This document shows positions 1 through 6,160 of a stretch of DNA of 10,149 bases, piece by piece. This DNA comes from Myxococcales bacterium UBA1660 (GTDB lineage Bacteria > Myxococcota_A > Polyangia > Polyangiales > Houyiibacteriaceae). The notes beneath the pieces are model-generated. The model was not told the DNA's origin and made no database searches. It saw nothing but the letters and a program-made list of their open reading frames with translations. The DNA lies in NCBI GenBank assembly GCA_002320815.1, contig DCLA01000021.1:1-10149 (forward strand), in the 5' to 3' direction. Position 1 is the first letter of the stretch, and every line of letters starts with the position of its first letter. Position numbers and translations under genes: made by a program.

Positions 1-1
1 C

Positions 2-97
2 GCCAAGTGGCGCGACGGCGACCGTGACGTCGTCTTCCCCTTCGGCACCTGGTGGATGCGCGTCCACCACCGAGCCCGCTGCGCAACGAGTCGCTGA
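2..97 (+). CDS. C-terminal fragment of an unidentified protein (5' end outside window)
   Basis: An open frame enters from the left edge and stops at TGA 95-97, leaving the last 31 residues. It reads as sensible protein rich in Trp, Arg and Asp, with the stretch DVVFPFGTWWMRVHH, then ends RCATSR. The FP-x-GT-x-x-MR pattern faintly recalls the tails of REP-associated (Y1-type) transposases in other high-GC genomes. That is a weak memory rather than a domain match, and no catalytic residues lie inside the window. It may equally be an unrelated hypothetical protein. The other two plus-strand frames look less protein-like. About 105 bases of non-coding sequence separate it from the next gene. Confidence 0.35.
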   Translation, partial: AKWRDGDRDVVFPFGTWWMRVHHRARCATSR

Positions 98-180
98 CTC
101 ACCGATGGGAGGGTTTCCTCGCGAGCTCCTTTCCACCTCCCGAGCGGCACCGGCGCCAGGGAAGGGTCCGCAGCTCTACG

Positions 181-209
181 CGATCATGGTAGGCCAGGGC
201 GCATGATCG
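181..209. repeat. 8-bp inverted repeat overlapping the monooxygenase start codon
   Basis: CGATCATG (181-188) and CATGATCG (202-209) are perfect reverse complements separated by 13 bases. The right arm contains the ATG (203-205) of the heme monooxygenase, and the weak purine stretch AGGG just upstream lies in the loop. In RNA the stem would hide the start codon. In DNA it could be a dyad operator. Which of these applies, if either, is inference. An 8-bp dyad can also arise by chance. Confidence 0.4.
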
Positions 210-559
210 TCGTGACCAACCGAATCCCCGTCGCATCCGGATGGGAGCAGAAGTTCGAGGACCGCTTTCGCAAGCGGGCCCATCTGGTCGACCAGTCGCC
301 TGGCTTCGTCCGCAATGAAGTTCATCGCCCGCGGCCGATGAAGCTCGACCACGCGACCGGCGAGTGGTCGGACGACCCCGACCGCGAGGCCTTCTACGAA
401 GTGAAGACGTGGTGGCGCTCCTTCGACGATTTCGTCGCTTGGACCAAGAGTCCGTCGTTTCGCGAAGCCCACTCGGACCGCCCGCCCGCCGAGATGTTCG
501 CCGGAAAGAACGTGCTAGAGATCCACGAGGTCTTCCTCAGCACCGAGACCAACGACTGA
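203..559 (+). CDS. Heme-degrading monooxygenase, IsdG/HmoB-like (antibiotic biosynthesis monooxygenase fold)
   Basis: This 118-residue protein is a probable cytoplasmic dimeric ferredoxin-like (ABM fold) enzyme that would open the heme ring oxidatively and release iron. The N-terminus (TNRIPVASGWEQKFEDRF) resembles the IsdG start, with Asn6 at the place of the IsdG catalytic Asn7. Residues 77-90 (FVAWTKSPSFREAH) align closely with IsdG FTDWLKSDVFKAAH and keep the Trp80-His90 pair at the same 10-residue spacing as Trp67-His77. His90 would be the heme ligand. The three signature residues are therefore all present. An insert of about 15 residues between the first helix and the second strand (roughly 44-60) makes it slightly longer than IsdG. 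The ATG at 203 has only a weak AGGG ribosome site. By eye it uses more A/T third positions than the genes after 1855. It appears to be a single-gene unit. A non-heme ABM-family oxygenase remains possible. Confidence 0.8.
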   Translation: MIVVTNRIPVASGWEQKFEDRFRKRAHLVDQSPGFVRNEVHRPRPMKLDHATGEWSDDPDREAFYEVKTWWRSFDDFVAWTKSPSFREAHSDRPPAEMFAGKNVLEIHEVFLSTETND

Positions 560-575
560 ACGCCCGCCCGCGACC

Positions 576-649
576 GCGACCGGGGTTGGGTCAGCGAGGC
601 CCGCGCAGCGTACGGTCGCGACCGGGGTTGGATCAGCGAGGCCCGCGCA
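576..649 (+). repeat. 42-bp tandem unit, two copies, with GACCGGGGTTGG core
   Basis: Positions 576-607 and 618-649 match at 31 of 32 bases, the only difference being G590 versus A632, with an exact 42-bp period. Each begins GCGACCGGGGTTGG and continues TCAGCGAGGCCCGCGCA. A third core at 662 keeps the 42-bp step, but its flanks have diverged. The unit lies just downstream of the monooxygenase stop codon. No reading frame here looks protein-like. Confidence 0.85.
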
Positions 650-799
650 CGCTCCGACCACGACCGGGGTCGAGTTGCGCACACGACGAGTGCCGACCGG
701 GGTTGACTCCGCGACCCACACGGCCAGTGCCGACCGGGGTCGACTCCGAGACCCACACGGCCAGTGCCGACCGGGGTTGACCTCGGAGACCGGGGTTGA
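578..799 (+). repeat. Array of seven GACCGGGGTTGA-type cores between monooxygenase and cysH
   Basis: Seven copies of a 12-base core lie in the same orientation at 578-589, 620-631, 662-673, 695-706, 732-743, 769-780 and 788-799. The steps between them are 42, 42, 33, 37, 37 and 19 bases. Four copies read GACCGGGGTTGA or differ only in the last base (GACCGGGGTTGG is seen twice), and the copies at 662 and 732 read GACCGGGGTCGA, whose flanked form CGACC-GG-GGTCG is a dyad. The last copy ends three bases before the cysH stop codon (803-805). The array fills nearly all of the 243-base gap. Uneven spacing and lack of long identical repeats with unique spacers argue against CRISPR. Its role is unknown: protein binding sites, a dispersed non-autonomous repeat, or slipped-strand expansion are all possible. 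Confidence 0.85.
674..784 (+). repeat. 37-bp tandem unit, about three copies
   Basis: Units 711-747 and 748-784 match at 33 of 37 bases and share a 28-base identical block that begins GACCCACACGGCCAGTGCC. A degenerate copy precedes them: 681-710 matches 718-747 at 27 of 30 bases. Each unit carries one 12-base core near its 3' side. The 37-bp family abuts the 42-bp family. The two share only the core, so the core seems to be the conserved element. Confidence 0.8.
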
Positions 800-802
800 C
801 CC

Positions 803-1567
803 TCAGAGGCCGGAGGATTTGAGGGACTTGCCGACGTCTTCGCTCATCGGCAGATGGAGGCCGCACTCCCGGCTCTTGCCGAGGATGCGGCCGTCCCGCG
901 GGTCCATGTCCGCGGTGGTCGGTAGCGTCGAGTGAACGTCGCCGATCGACCGATAGCCCTCTTCCAGGAGCGGGTGCACCGGTAGGTCATGACGTTCCAG
1001 GTAGGAGGCCACGTCTTCGCTGCTCCAGTGGAGGATCGGGTGCACCTTGATCCTTCCGTTCTGGACATCGACTCGCCGGAGCCCAGCCCGATGGGCCGTC
1101 TGGTCTGCGCGAAGGCCCGCCAGCCAAGCCTCGGCACCCAGTTCGTGTAGGGCGCGCTGCATCGGCTCGACCTTGTTGATCCGGAGGTACTCTTTCACTC
1201 CCTCCTCGCCTTGCTCCCAGAGGTTTCCGAAGAGGGCCTCTTGCCGAGCGGCGGTCATCGCCGGCGTGGTCACGTGGAGGTTCAGGTCGAGGCGTCGCTG
1301 GAGATCGTCGGCGAATCGGTAGGTCTCGGGGAAGAGGTAGCCGGTGTCGATCAGGATGACCGGGGTTCGAGGAGCGATGCGATGCACCAGGTGGAGCATC
1401 ACCGCGGAGTGCGCTCCGAAGCTCGAGGACATCACCAGGCGCTTGCCGAAGCGACCCGCAGCCCACTCGACCACGTCGGTGGCCTCCGCTCCATCGAGCA
1501 TCGCGTTGGCGCGCTCGAGCTCGTCGGCTTCCAAGGGGGTGGCAGCGGGAGTCTCCATGGTCCGCAT
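803..1567 (-). CDS. cysH: Phosphoadenylyl-sulfate (PAPS) reductase, thioredoxin-dependent
   Basis: CysH reduces PAPS to sulfite and adenosine 3',5'-bisphosphate with thioredoxin or glutaredoxin as donor, in cytoplasmic assimilatory sulfate reduction. The protein (254 residues from this start) follows E. coli CysH closely. It has a PP-loop-like MSSSFGAHSAVMLHL, then PVILIDTGYLFPETYRF, NLWEQGEEGVKEYLRINKVE, a GLRADQ segment, HPLLEEGYRSIGDVHSTLP, and the ECGLH motif with the catalytic Cys near the end. The CC...CxxC cysteines of [4Fe-4S] APS reductases are absent (NKVEPMQ replaces the CC region), so the PAPS-type enzyme is indicated. Starts at 1609 (TTG), 1582, 1567 and 1558 are in frame. I chose 1567 because a GGGA lies 9 bases upstream and the N-terminus then matches the usual length, but 1558 is nearly as good. 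No cysD/N/C/I gene is nearby. It is bracketed by GACCGGGGTTGA repeats. Confidence 0.92.
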   Translation of the reverse strand: MRTMETPAATPLEADELERANAMLDGAEATDVVEWAAGRFGKRLVMSSSFGAHSAVMLHLVHRIAPRTPVILIDTGYLFPETYRFADDLQRRLDLNLHVTTPAMTAARQEALFGNLWEQGEEGVKEYLRINKVEPMQRALHELGAEAWLAGLRADQTAHRAGLRRVDVQNGRIKVHPILHWSSEDVASYLERHDLPVHPLLEEGYRSIGDVHSTLPTTADMDPRDGRILGKSRECGLHLPMSEDVGKSLKSSGL

Positions 1568-1609
1568 AAGTTGACGTCCCATGTAGGCTTTGGCAACGGG
1601 GCCGCCCAA

Positions 1610-1700
1610 GTTCTATGGAAATGCCGGCAACTCAGACGGTTTTGGCTGTTTGTAAACCGCATTAGATTGGTCAAGAACGAGCGGGGGTGGCCGGATGATG
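1610..1700. promoter_or_regulatory. AT-richer divergent promoter region between cysH and the DUF4139 gene
   Basis: This is the most AT-rich patch of the window, lying between two divergent genes, and probably holds the cysH promoter. On the minus strand TTGACC (1674-1669) resembles a -35 box, but no good -10 box follows at 16-18 bases, and TCTAAT further upstream has no matching -35. The boxes are therefore not assigned. The region also contains the 6-bp dyad listed separately. Confidence 0.3.
1637..1659. promoter_or_regulatory. Candidate LysR-type operator, CGGTTT-N11-AAACCG
   Basis: CGGTTT (1637-1642) and AAACCG (1654-1659) are perfect inverted arms with an 11-base spacer, so T1642 and A1654 give the T-N11-A pattern typical of LysR-family regulator sites. 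The dyad is centred about 80 bases upstream of the cysH start, a common position for such operators. CysB, the classical sulfate-assimilation activator, is a LysR-family protein. That link is inference, because enteric CysB sites do not follow a strict dyad and no regulator gene is in the window. Confidence 0.35.
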
Positions 1701-1756
1701 CATGCCGATGGGACCGCAAGCGCCCCGATCGCCCGGTCCATCGGTCCGAAGAAGGC

Positions 1757-1814
1757 GACCGGGGTTGACCGCAAAGAAGCCCCCTGAGGGCGGTGAATCG
1801 GCGACCGGGGTTGA
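1757..1814 (+). repeat. Two further GACCGGGGTTGA cores upstream of the DUF4139 gene
   Basis: Exact 12-base cores occur at 1757-1768 and 1803-1814, 46 bases apart, in the same orientation as the seven cores on the other side of cysH. Both are preceded by GC (GCGACCGGGGTTGA), like the copies at 578 and 620. The second ends 40 bases before the DUF4139 start codon, so it may fall in that gene's promoter or leader. Confidence 0.8.
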
Positions 1815-1854
1815 AAGACCCAAGGTTTCCGCGGAGGGGGTACTCTCTCGGGCC

Positions 1855-3981
1855 ATGGGGAACCCCCTCGTCCAAGCGCCCATCGAATCGGTCCTGGTGT
1901 TCCGTCGCGGAGCGCGGGTCACCCGGCGTCTGTCCCTCGACGACACCACCGAGCGGCTCCGCATCGGGCCCCTCCCGATGGCGCTCGCCGACGGCACGGT
2001 GCGGGTCCGCGCGACCGGCGCTCGCGTTCGGGCGGCGACGGTCTCGGTCGCGGTTCCGGAGCCGGCCGAGACCGAGGGGCGCCCGGCCCGCAACGAGGCG
2101 CTCGAACGCGCGCGCATCGAGGAGGGGGCCATCGAGGCGCGCCTCGAGGTGGTGCGGGCCTCGCTCCAGGCGCTGGACGCTCTCGAGCTCGTCGGGCGGG
2201 GGCGAGTGGAGCAGCGCGAGCCGGGGGCGATCCCGACGGGTGCCCGACGCGCGGCGGCGACGCTCCGCCGCGAGCTCCACGGCGACGCGCACGCGCGGCT
2301 GCGCACTCTGGAGGAAGAACTCCGCGTCGCTCGCGAGGAGCGGCAGGCGTTCGAACAAGAAGACCGCATCGCCACCGCGGCCAAGCAGGTGCGACCCCAC
2401 GAGCTCCGCAAGGCCCTCGACGTGGTGCTGGACGAGGTCGGTTCCGAGGCGGAGCTCCGCATCGAGTACGACGTCGCGGACGCGCGTTGGTATCCGGTCT
2501 ACACGCTCCGCTTCGACGACGCCTATGAGCAGGCGCGGATGGAGGTCCGCGCGCTGCTGGCCCAGCGGACCGGCGAGGACTGGGCCGACGCCCGACTGAC
2601 GTGCTCGACGGCTCTCCCCGACCGGCAGGCGACGCTCCCCGAGCTCCGCTCCATCCGGCTCGGCCGGGCCCAGCCGGCGCCGCCGCGGGCCTTCCGCGAG
2701 CTCCCGGACGACATCGCGACGCTCTTCGCCGACTTCGAGCGCGGCTACCCCACGAAGCCCGAGCCGCCCGTGACTCGGTCCGCGCCGCTCCGGGCCTCGT
2801 TGCGCGTGGCCAAGGGGGAAGCGCAGCCGCCGCCCCGCCCCGCTCCTCCGCCCCCGCGCTCTGCGGGGTCGCCGCCGCCCCAGGCCGCGCCGTTCCAGGC
2901 CGCGCCGCCGGCCCCCAAAGCTCCGGCTCCCTCGGCGGCACCGCGCGGCCGGAAGATGAAGCGCGCGGTGCAGGAGACCGGACGCTTCGCTTCCGTCGCC
3001 GACGAGGGGTTCGGCGCGGCACCGGGGTTGGCCGACATGGACGTCCTGGTGGGCGGCGGCGGAGGCCCCTTCGGCGGAGCCCCGAAGCCCGATGCCATCG
3101 AGCCGGAGCCGATGGGGCTGGCGGTGGCCGATGGCCTGCTGGACTACGCGGGGCTCACGATGGCGGACCCGACGGACCCGGCCCGCGGGAAGCTGCGGCG
3201 TGCGACGGATGCGGAGCGGTTGGGCGTGCCTGCCTCCGTTCCGCTCCCGGGCGGCGCTCGGTCCTGGACTCCGCGGACGCCGCCGCGGACGGTGACGCCG
3301 GCCCCCATCGCGGGGTTCGATCACGCCTACGTGGCCCCCGGAGCGACGCATGTCCCTTCGGACGGCGCGTTCCACACGGTCGCCCTCCAGGTCCACGAGG
3401 GAGCCGCGCGACGGCACTACGTGGTGGTCCCGCGGGAGTCCCGGGACGTCTTCCGGACGGTCGCCCTGGAGCCCTTGGGCGCACCGCTGCTCCCCGGTCC
3501 CCTCGACGTCTACGTGGGCGACCGCTTCCTCACGAGCCGGTCCCTCGACGCGACCCCTGCGGGCGATGCGCTCGAGCTCGGTCTCGGCGTCGAGGCGGCC
3601 CTGGAGGTCGCGCGCAACGCGAGCTTCTCGGAGCGCACCACGGGTCTGATGCGCGGCGGCCTCGCCCTCGAGCACGAGGTCTCGGTGGATCTCGAGAACC
3701 ATCTGCGCCAGGCGGCGGAGGTCGAGGTCCGCGAGCGGCTGCCCGTGGCGCGGGAAGGGGCCGACGACGTCGAGGTGAAGGTCGAGGAGGTCAGCCCGCG
3801 GTGGGAGCCTTGGACGCCGGAGCCCCAACCCGGGTCCCCCGAGCTCCGCGGTGGCCATCGTTGGATCGTGAAGCTGGCCCCGGCGGGTCAGGCGGGGGCG
3901 CGAGCTCGACTCGAGCTGCGCTACGCGGTGCACATCTCCGGCAAGCAACAGCTCGTCGGTGGGAACCGGAGGGAGTCGTGA
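1855..3981 (+). CDS. DUF4140/DUF4139 (MuiA-family) protein with Pro/Ala/Gly-rich insert
   Basis: This 708-residue protein belongs to the mucoidy-inhibitor MuiA/DUF4139 family, whose biochemical role is not established. Residues 8-65 form the N-terminal DUF4140 part (IESVLVFRRGARVTRRL). Residues 75-180 are Glu/Arg/Ala-rich and probably coiled coil. Residues 201-252 carry the family core (IEYDVADARWYPVYTLRF, then RTGEDWADARLTCST). Residues 302-420 are low-complexity Pro/Ala then Gly. Residues 485-697 form the C-terminal DUF4139 beta region (HVPSDGAFHTVAL, PLLPGPLDVYVGDRF). No signal peptide or membrane segment is visible, so a cytoplasmic location is likely. The frame is open from 1702, but the family homology begins just after the ATG at 1855, and the extra leader would translate the DNA repeats. 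A GGAGGGGG stretch lies rather far (14 bases) upstream. The stop overlaps the GTG of the next, related gene. Confidence 0.85.
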   Translation: MGNPLVQAPIESVLVFRRGARVTRRLSLDDTTERLRIGPLPMALADGTVRVRATGARVRAATVSVAVPEPAETEGRPARNEALERARIEEGAIEARLEVVRASLQALDALELVGRGRVEQREPGAIPTGARRAAATLRRELHGDAHARLRTLEEELRVAREERQAFEQEDRIATAAKQVRPHELRKALDVVLDEVGSEAELRIEYDVADARWYPVYTLRFDDAYEQARMEVRALLAQRTGEDWADARLTCSTALPDRQATLPELRSIRLGRAQPAPPRAFRELPDDIATLFADFERGYPTKPEPPVTRSAPLRASLRVAKGEAQPPPRPAPPPPRSAGSPPPQAAPFQAAPPAPKAPAPSAAPRGRKMKRAVQETGRFASVADEGFGAAPGLADMDVLVGGGGGPFGGAPKPDAIEPEPMGLAVADGLLDYAGLTMADPTDPARGKLRRATDAERLGVPASVPLPGGARSWTPRTPPRTVTPAPIAGFDHAYVAPGATHVPSDGAFHTVALQVHEGAARRHYVVVPRESRDVFRTVALEPLGAPLLPGPLDVYVGDRFLTSRSLDATPAGDALELGLGVEAALEVARNASFSERTTGLMRGGLALEHEVSVDLENHLRQAAEVEVRERLPVAREGADDVEVKVEEVSPRWEPWTPEPQPGSPELRGGHRWIVKLAPAGQAGARARLELRYAVHISGKQQLVGGNRRES

Positions 3982-5513
3982 AGGTCTCGCTGCCCGTCGT
4001 TCGGGTCACCGTCCTGGAGGACCGCGCCAGCGTCCGCCGCGCAGGTCCCCTCGAGCTTCCCCTGGGTCACCGGCGGGTGCGCATCGAGGGGCTCGCGCCG
4101 GTCCTGGTCGACAAGACGCTCTCCGTGGTCGGCGAGGGGGTCCAGGTCGGCGACGTGACGATTCGTCGCCAGCAGATCCATCGCACCGCCGAGGTCGACT
4201 CCGCCGAGATCGAGGGCCTTCGGGCCGAGGAGCGCGAGCTACGCCGGACCCTCGCGGAGCTCGACGCCCGCGCCGAGGGCTACGAGGGTGAGGTCGCGAC
4301 GTTGGCGCGAGCCCTGGAGCTGCAGGTGGCCGAGGTCGGCGAGGACGCCGCCTGGGGTCGCACGAGCGAGGACTGGCGGGCCGATTTCGTCGGGCTCCGC
4401 GAGGCCATGGAGGAGGCGCGTGCCGAGGTCGCTCGGATCCGCGGCGAACGGAAGCTGCGGGACCAAGAGCTACGCGATCTACGCCAGCGTCTGCAGGCGA
4501 TGACGGACGTCGGGGTGGACCGGCGCTGCAGCCTGGAGGTCGACGTCACCGTGGAGCGCGAAGGGGCGACGCTGCAGGTCGACTACATCGTGCCCTCGGC
4601 GGCCTGGCGGCCGACGCATCGCGCGCATCTGCTGCCCGATGGGCGGGTGCGCTTCGAGACCGAGGCCTGCGTCTGGCAGCGCACGGGTGAGGACTGGGCC
4701 GACGTCGAGCTGCGGGTGTCCACCGAGCGGACCTCCGCCGGCGCCGAGCCGCCGACGCTGCACACCGACGAGCTGCGGGTGCAGCCCAAGGACGCGGTGG
4801 TGCGAGTCGAAGCCCGCGAGCGAGAGGTGGAGACCCTGGGCACGGGGGAAGCGCCGCGGATGGCCGAGGCCGCCGAGCTGCCGGGCGTCGACGACGGTGG
4901 TAGCGCCATCCTCCGCGAGGTGACCGGCCCGGTGCGTATCCCCAGCGACGGCCGGCCCCACCGCGCGCTGCTGGGCTCCTTCCAGACCGAGGCCGAGGTC
5001 GCCTTCGTGTGCATGCCGGAGCTCGAGGCCGCGGTGGTCCTCCGCACGCGGCTGCGCAACGAGTCCACCGAGGCCATCCTGGCCGGCCCGGTGGAGCTCT
5101 TCCGCGACGCGGGGCCCGCCGGGCGCTCGCGGGTGCTCTACGTGGCGCCCGGGGAACGCTTCGATCTCGGTTGGGGTCCGGAGCCGTCGCTGCGTGTGCA
5201 CCGGGAGGCCCGGGAGGAACCGACGGAGAGCGGGATGCTCTCACGCTGGGTGGAGACGCCGCACCGGGTCACGGTGCGGGTGGGCCACCTCGGCCTCGCG
5301 GACCGGAGCTACGACGTGGAGCTCGTCGAGCGGGTGCCCGTGTCCGAGCTGGAGGCGGTGCGCGTCGAGGTCGATGGCGACGTGACCTCGGAGGGCGCGC
5401 GACCCGACGCCGACGGCTTCGTCCGGTGGCAGCACCGGATGCGACCCCGGGACCGGTGGCAGGTGGAGCTCCGCTGGACCCTGGCGAAGAAGAAGGACGT
5501 CGTCGGCGTCTGA
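3978..5513 (+). CDS. Second DUF4140/DUF4139 (MuiA-family) protein
   Basis: This 511-residue paralogue of the preceding gene has the same layout without the low-complexity insert. Residues 8-65 are the DUF4140-like start (VRVTVLEDRASVRRAGPLEL), 72-172 a charged probable coiled coil, and 198-249 the core (VDYIVPSAAWRPTHRA, then RTGEDWADVELRVST). Residues 310-500 are the DUF4139 region (VRIPSDGRPHRALLGSF, ILAGPVELFRDAG, YVAPGERFDLGWG). No signal peptide is seen. I chose the GTG at 3978 because it overlaps the upstream stop as GTGA and has GGAGG five bases before it, and because family homology starts right there. The frame stays open far upstream, but that stretch is a shadow of the first gene. 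The overlap implies translational coupling, so the two proteins may be made in fixed ratio and could form a complex. Function is unknown. Confidence 0.87.
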   Translation: MKVSLPVVRVTVLEDRASVRRAGPLELPLGHRRVRIEGLAPVLVDKTLSVVGEGVQVGDVTIRRQQIHRTAEVDSAEIEGLRAEERELRRTLAELDARAEGYEGEVATLARALELQVAEVGEDAAWGRTSEDWRADFVGLREAMEEARAEVARIRGERKLRDQELRDLRQRLQAMTDVGVDRRCSLEVDVTVEREGATLQVDYIVPSAAWRPTHRAHLLPDGRVRFETEACVWQRTGEDWADVELRVSTERTSAGAEPPTLHTDELRVQPKDAVVRVEAREREVETLGTGEAPRMAEAAELPGVDDGGSAILREVTGPVRIPSDGRPHRALLGSFQTEAEVAFVCMPELEAAVVLRTRLRNESTEAILAGPVELFRDAGPAGRSRVLYVAPGERFDLGWGPEPSLRVHREAREEPTESGMLSRWVETPHRVTVRVGHLGLADRSYDVELVERVPVSELEAVRVEVDGDVTSEGARPDADGFVRWQHRMRPRDRWQVELRWTLAKKKDVVGV

Positions 5514-5563
5514 GCGACACCCCGAGCGCGAGCCACGACGCCGCGAACGGTGCCGCCCGACGG

Positions 5564-6160
5564 TCAGTCCATGAGGCTGCGCCAGGTGGCGTAGTCGCGG
5601 CGCTGCTCGGACCACGAGCGGTGGATCATCGCCCGCGGTCCCGGGTGGTAGAGCGGGAGGAGCCAGCGGCCCATCCAACGGTGTACACCACCCGCGTGGG
5701 TCGCGAGGTCGAGGCCATGGGGCGCGAGCTCGGCCACGGCGCGAAGCGCGGTGGTCCCCAGAGTGACCACGAGCGCCGGGTCCAGCGTGACCACCAAGCC
5801 CGAGAGGTAGGTCGAGCAGCGCTGGATCTCGGCGACCCGCACCTTACGCCCGCGGCTCCCGCGGCGCGGCGTGCAGAGGACCGCGTTGGTGACGTAGAGC
5901 TGATCCCGGCGCAGGTCGGCGTCGGCGAGGAGCCGGGTGAACGAGTCGCCGGTGTGGTCCCCGCTGAGCGGCACGGGATCGACGCCGCCCTTGGTGGGGC
6001 CGGGCGCGGTGGCGACCACCAGGCACCGCGCGTCGACGGAGCCCGCGGGGTCACCGACGGCGTCGGGTCGCCCCGCCATGTCGGGGCACGCCGTGCACTC
6101 CCGCGCGCGGTCGCGCAGCAGCTCCAGGCGCTTGCTGCGCTGGGCGGGGTCGAGGGGCAT
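5564..6160 (-). CDS. Uracil-DNA glycosylase superfamily protein
   Basis: This 198-residue protein would excise uracil, or another deaminated base, from DNA at the start of base-excision repair. Four cysteines, Cys22 and Cys25 (CTAC), Cys96 and Cys115 (CX2C...CX18C), match the arrangement that binds [4Fe-4S] in family 4/5 enzymes. Residues 47-54 (LVVATAPG) and 65-71 (LSGDHTG) form the first active-site region, 88-96 (LYVTNAVLC) the second, and YHPGP at 171-175 the C-terminal His-Pro motif. The first motif lacks the Glu of the family 4 GEAPG form and looks closer to the family 5-like variant, so substrate choice is uncertain. The ATG at 6160 gives the usual N-terminus just before the CX2C. No Shine-Dalgarno is visible and the frame stays open upstream, so the start is tentative. 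It is convergent with the DUF4139 gene (50-base gap) and divergent from the dehydrogenase gene (162-base gap). Confidence 0.87.
   Translation of the reverse strand: MPLDPAQRSKRLELLRDRARECTACPDMAGRPDAVGDPAGSVDARCLVVATAPGPTKGGVDPVPLSGDHTGDSFTRLLADADLRRDQLYVTNAVLCTPRRGSRGRKVRVAEIQRCSTYLSGLVVTLDPALVVTLGTTALRAVAELAPHGLDLATHAGGVHRWMGRWLLPLYHPGPRAMIHRSWSEQRRDYATWRSLMD

Noticed and set aside
578..799. CRISPR array
   Set aside because: The conserved core is only 12 bases, the spacing varies from 19 to 42, the inter-core sequences are themselves repeated, and no cas gene is present.
578..799. Iteron-type replication origin
   Set aside because: Spacing is irregular, no rep or dnaA gene or AT-rich unwinding region is nearby, and similar cores also occur beyond cysH.
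1358..1370. Core-like GACCGGGGTTCGA inside cysH
   Set aside because: On the coding strand it encodes Arg-Thr-Pro-Val in the conserved PVILIDTGYLF region, so the protein sequence explains it. I do not count it as a member of the family.
3020..3031. CACCGGGGTTGG inside the first DUF4139 gene
   Set aside because: It is an 11-base match to the GACCGGGGTTGG variant in a GC-rich low-complexity coding segment, and chance is a sufficient explanation.
1432..3948. Very long minus-strand open frame opposite the first DUF4139 gene (838 codons)
   Set aside because: It runs antisense through cysH and the DUF4139 gene, is dominated by Arg, Gly and Pro, and shows no motif. High GC leaves such antisense frames open; the plus-strand frame has clear family homology.
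2601..3977. Upstream extension of the second DUF4139 frame
   Set aside because: The frame is open, but the protein is Arg/Gly/Pro-rich noise overlapping a real gene. Family homology and a good ribosome site begin at the GTG at 3978.
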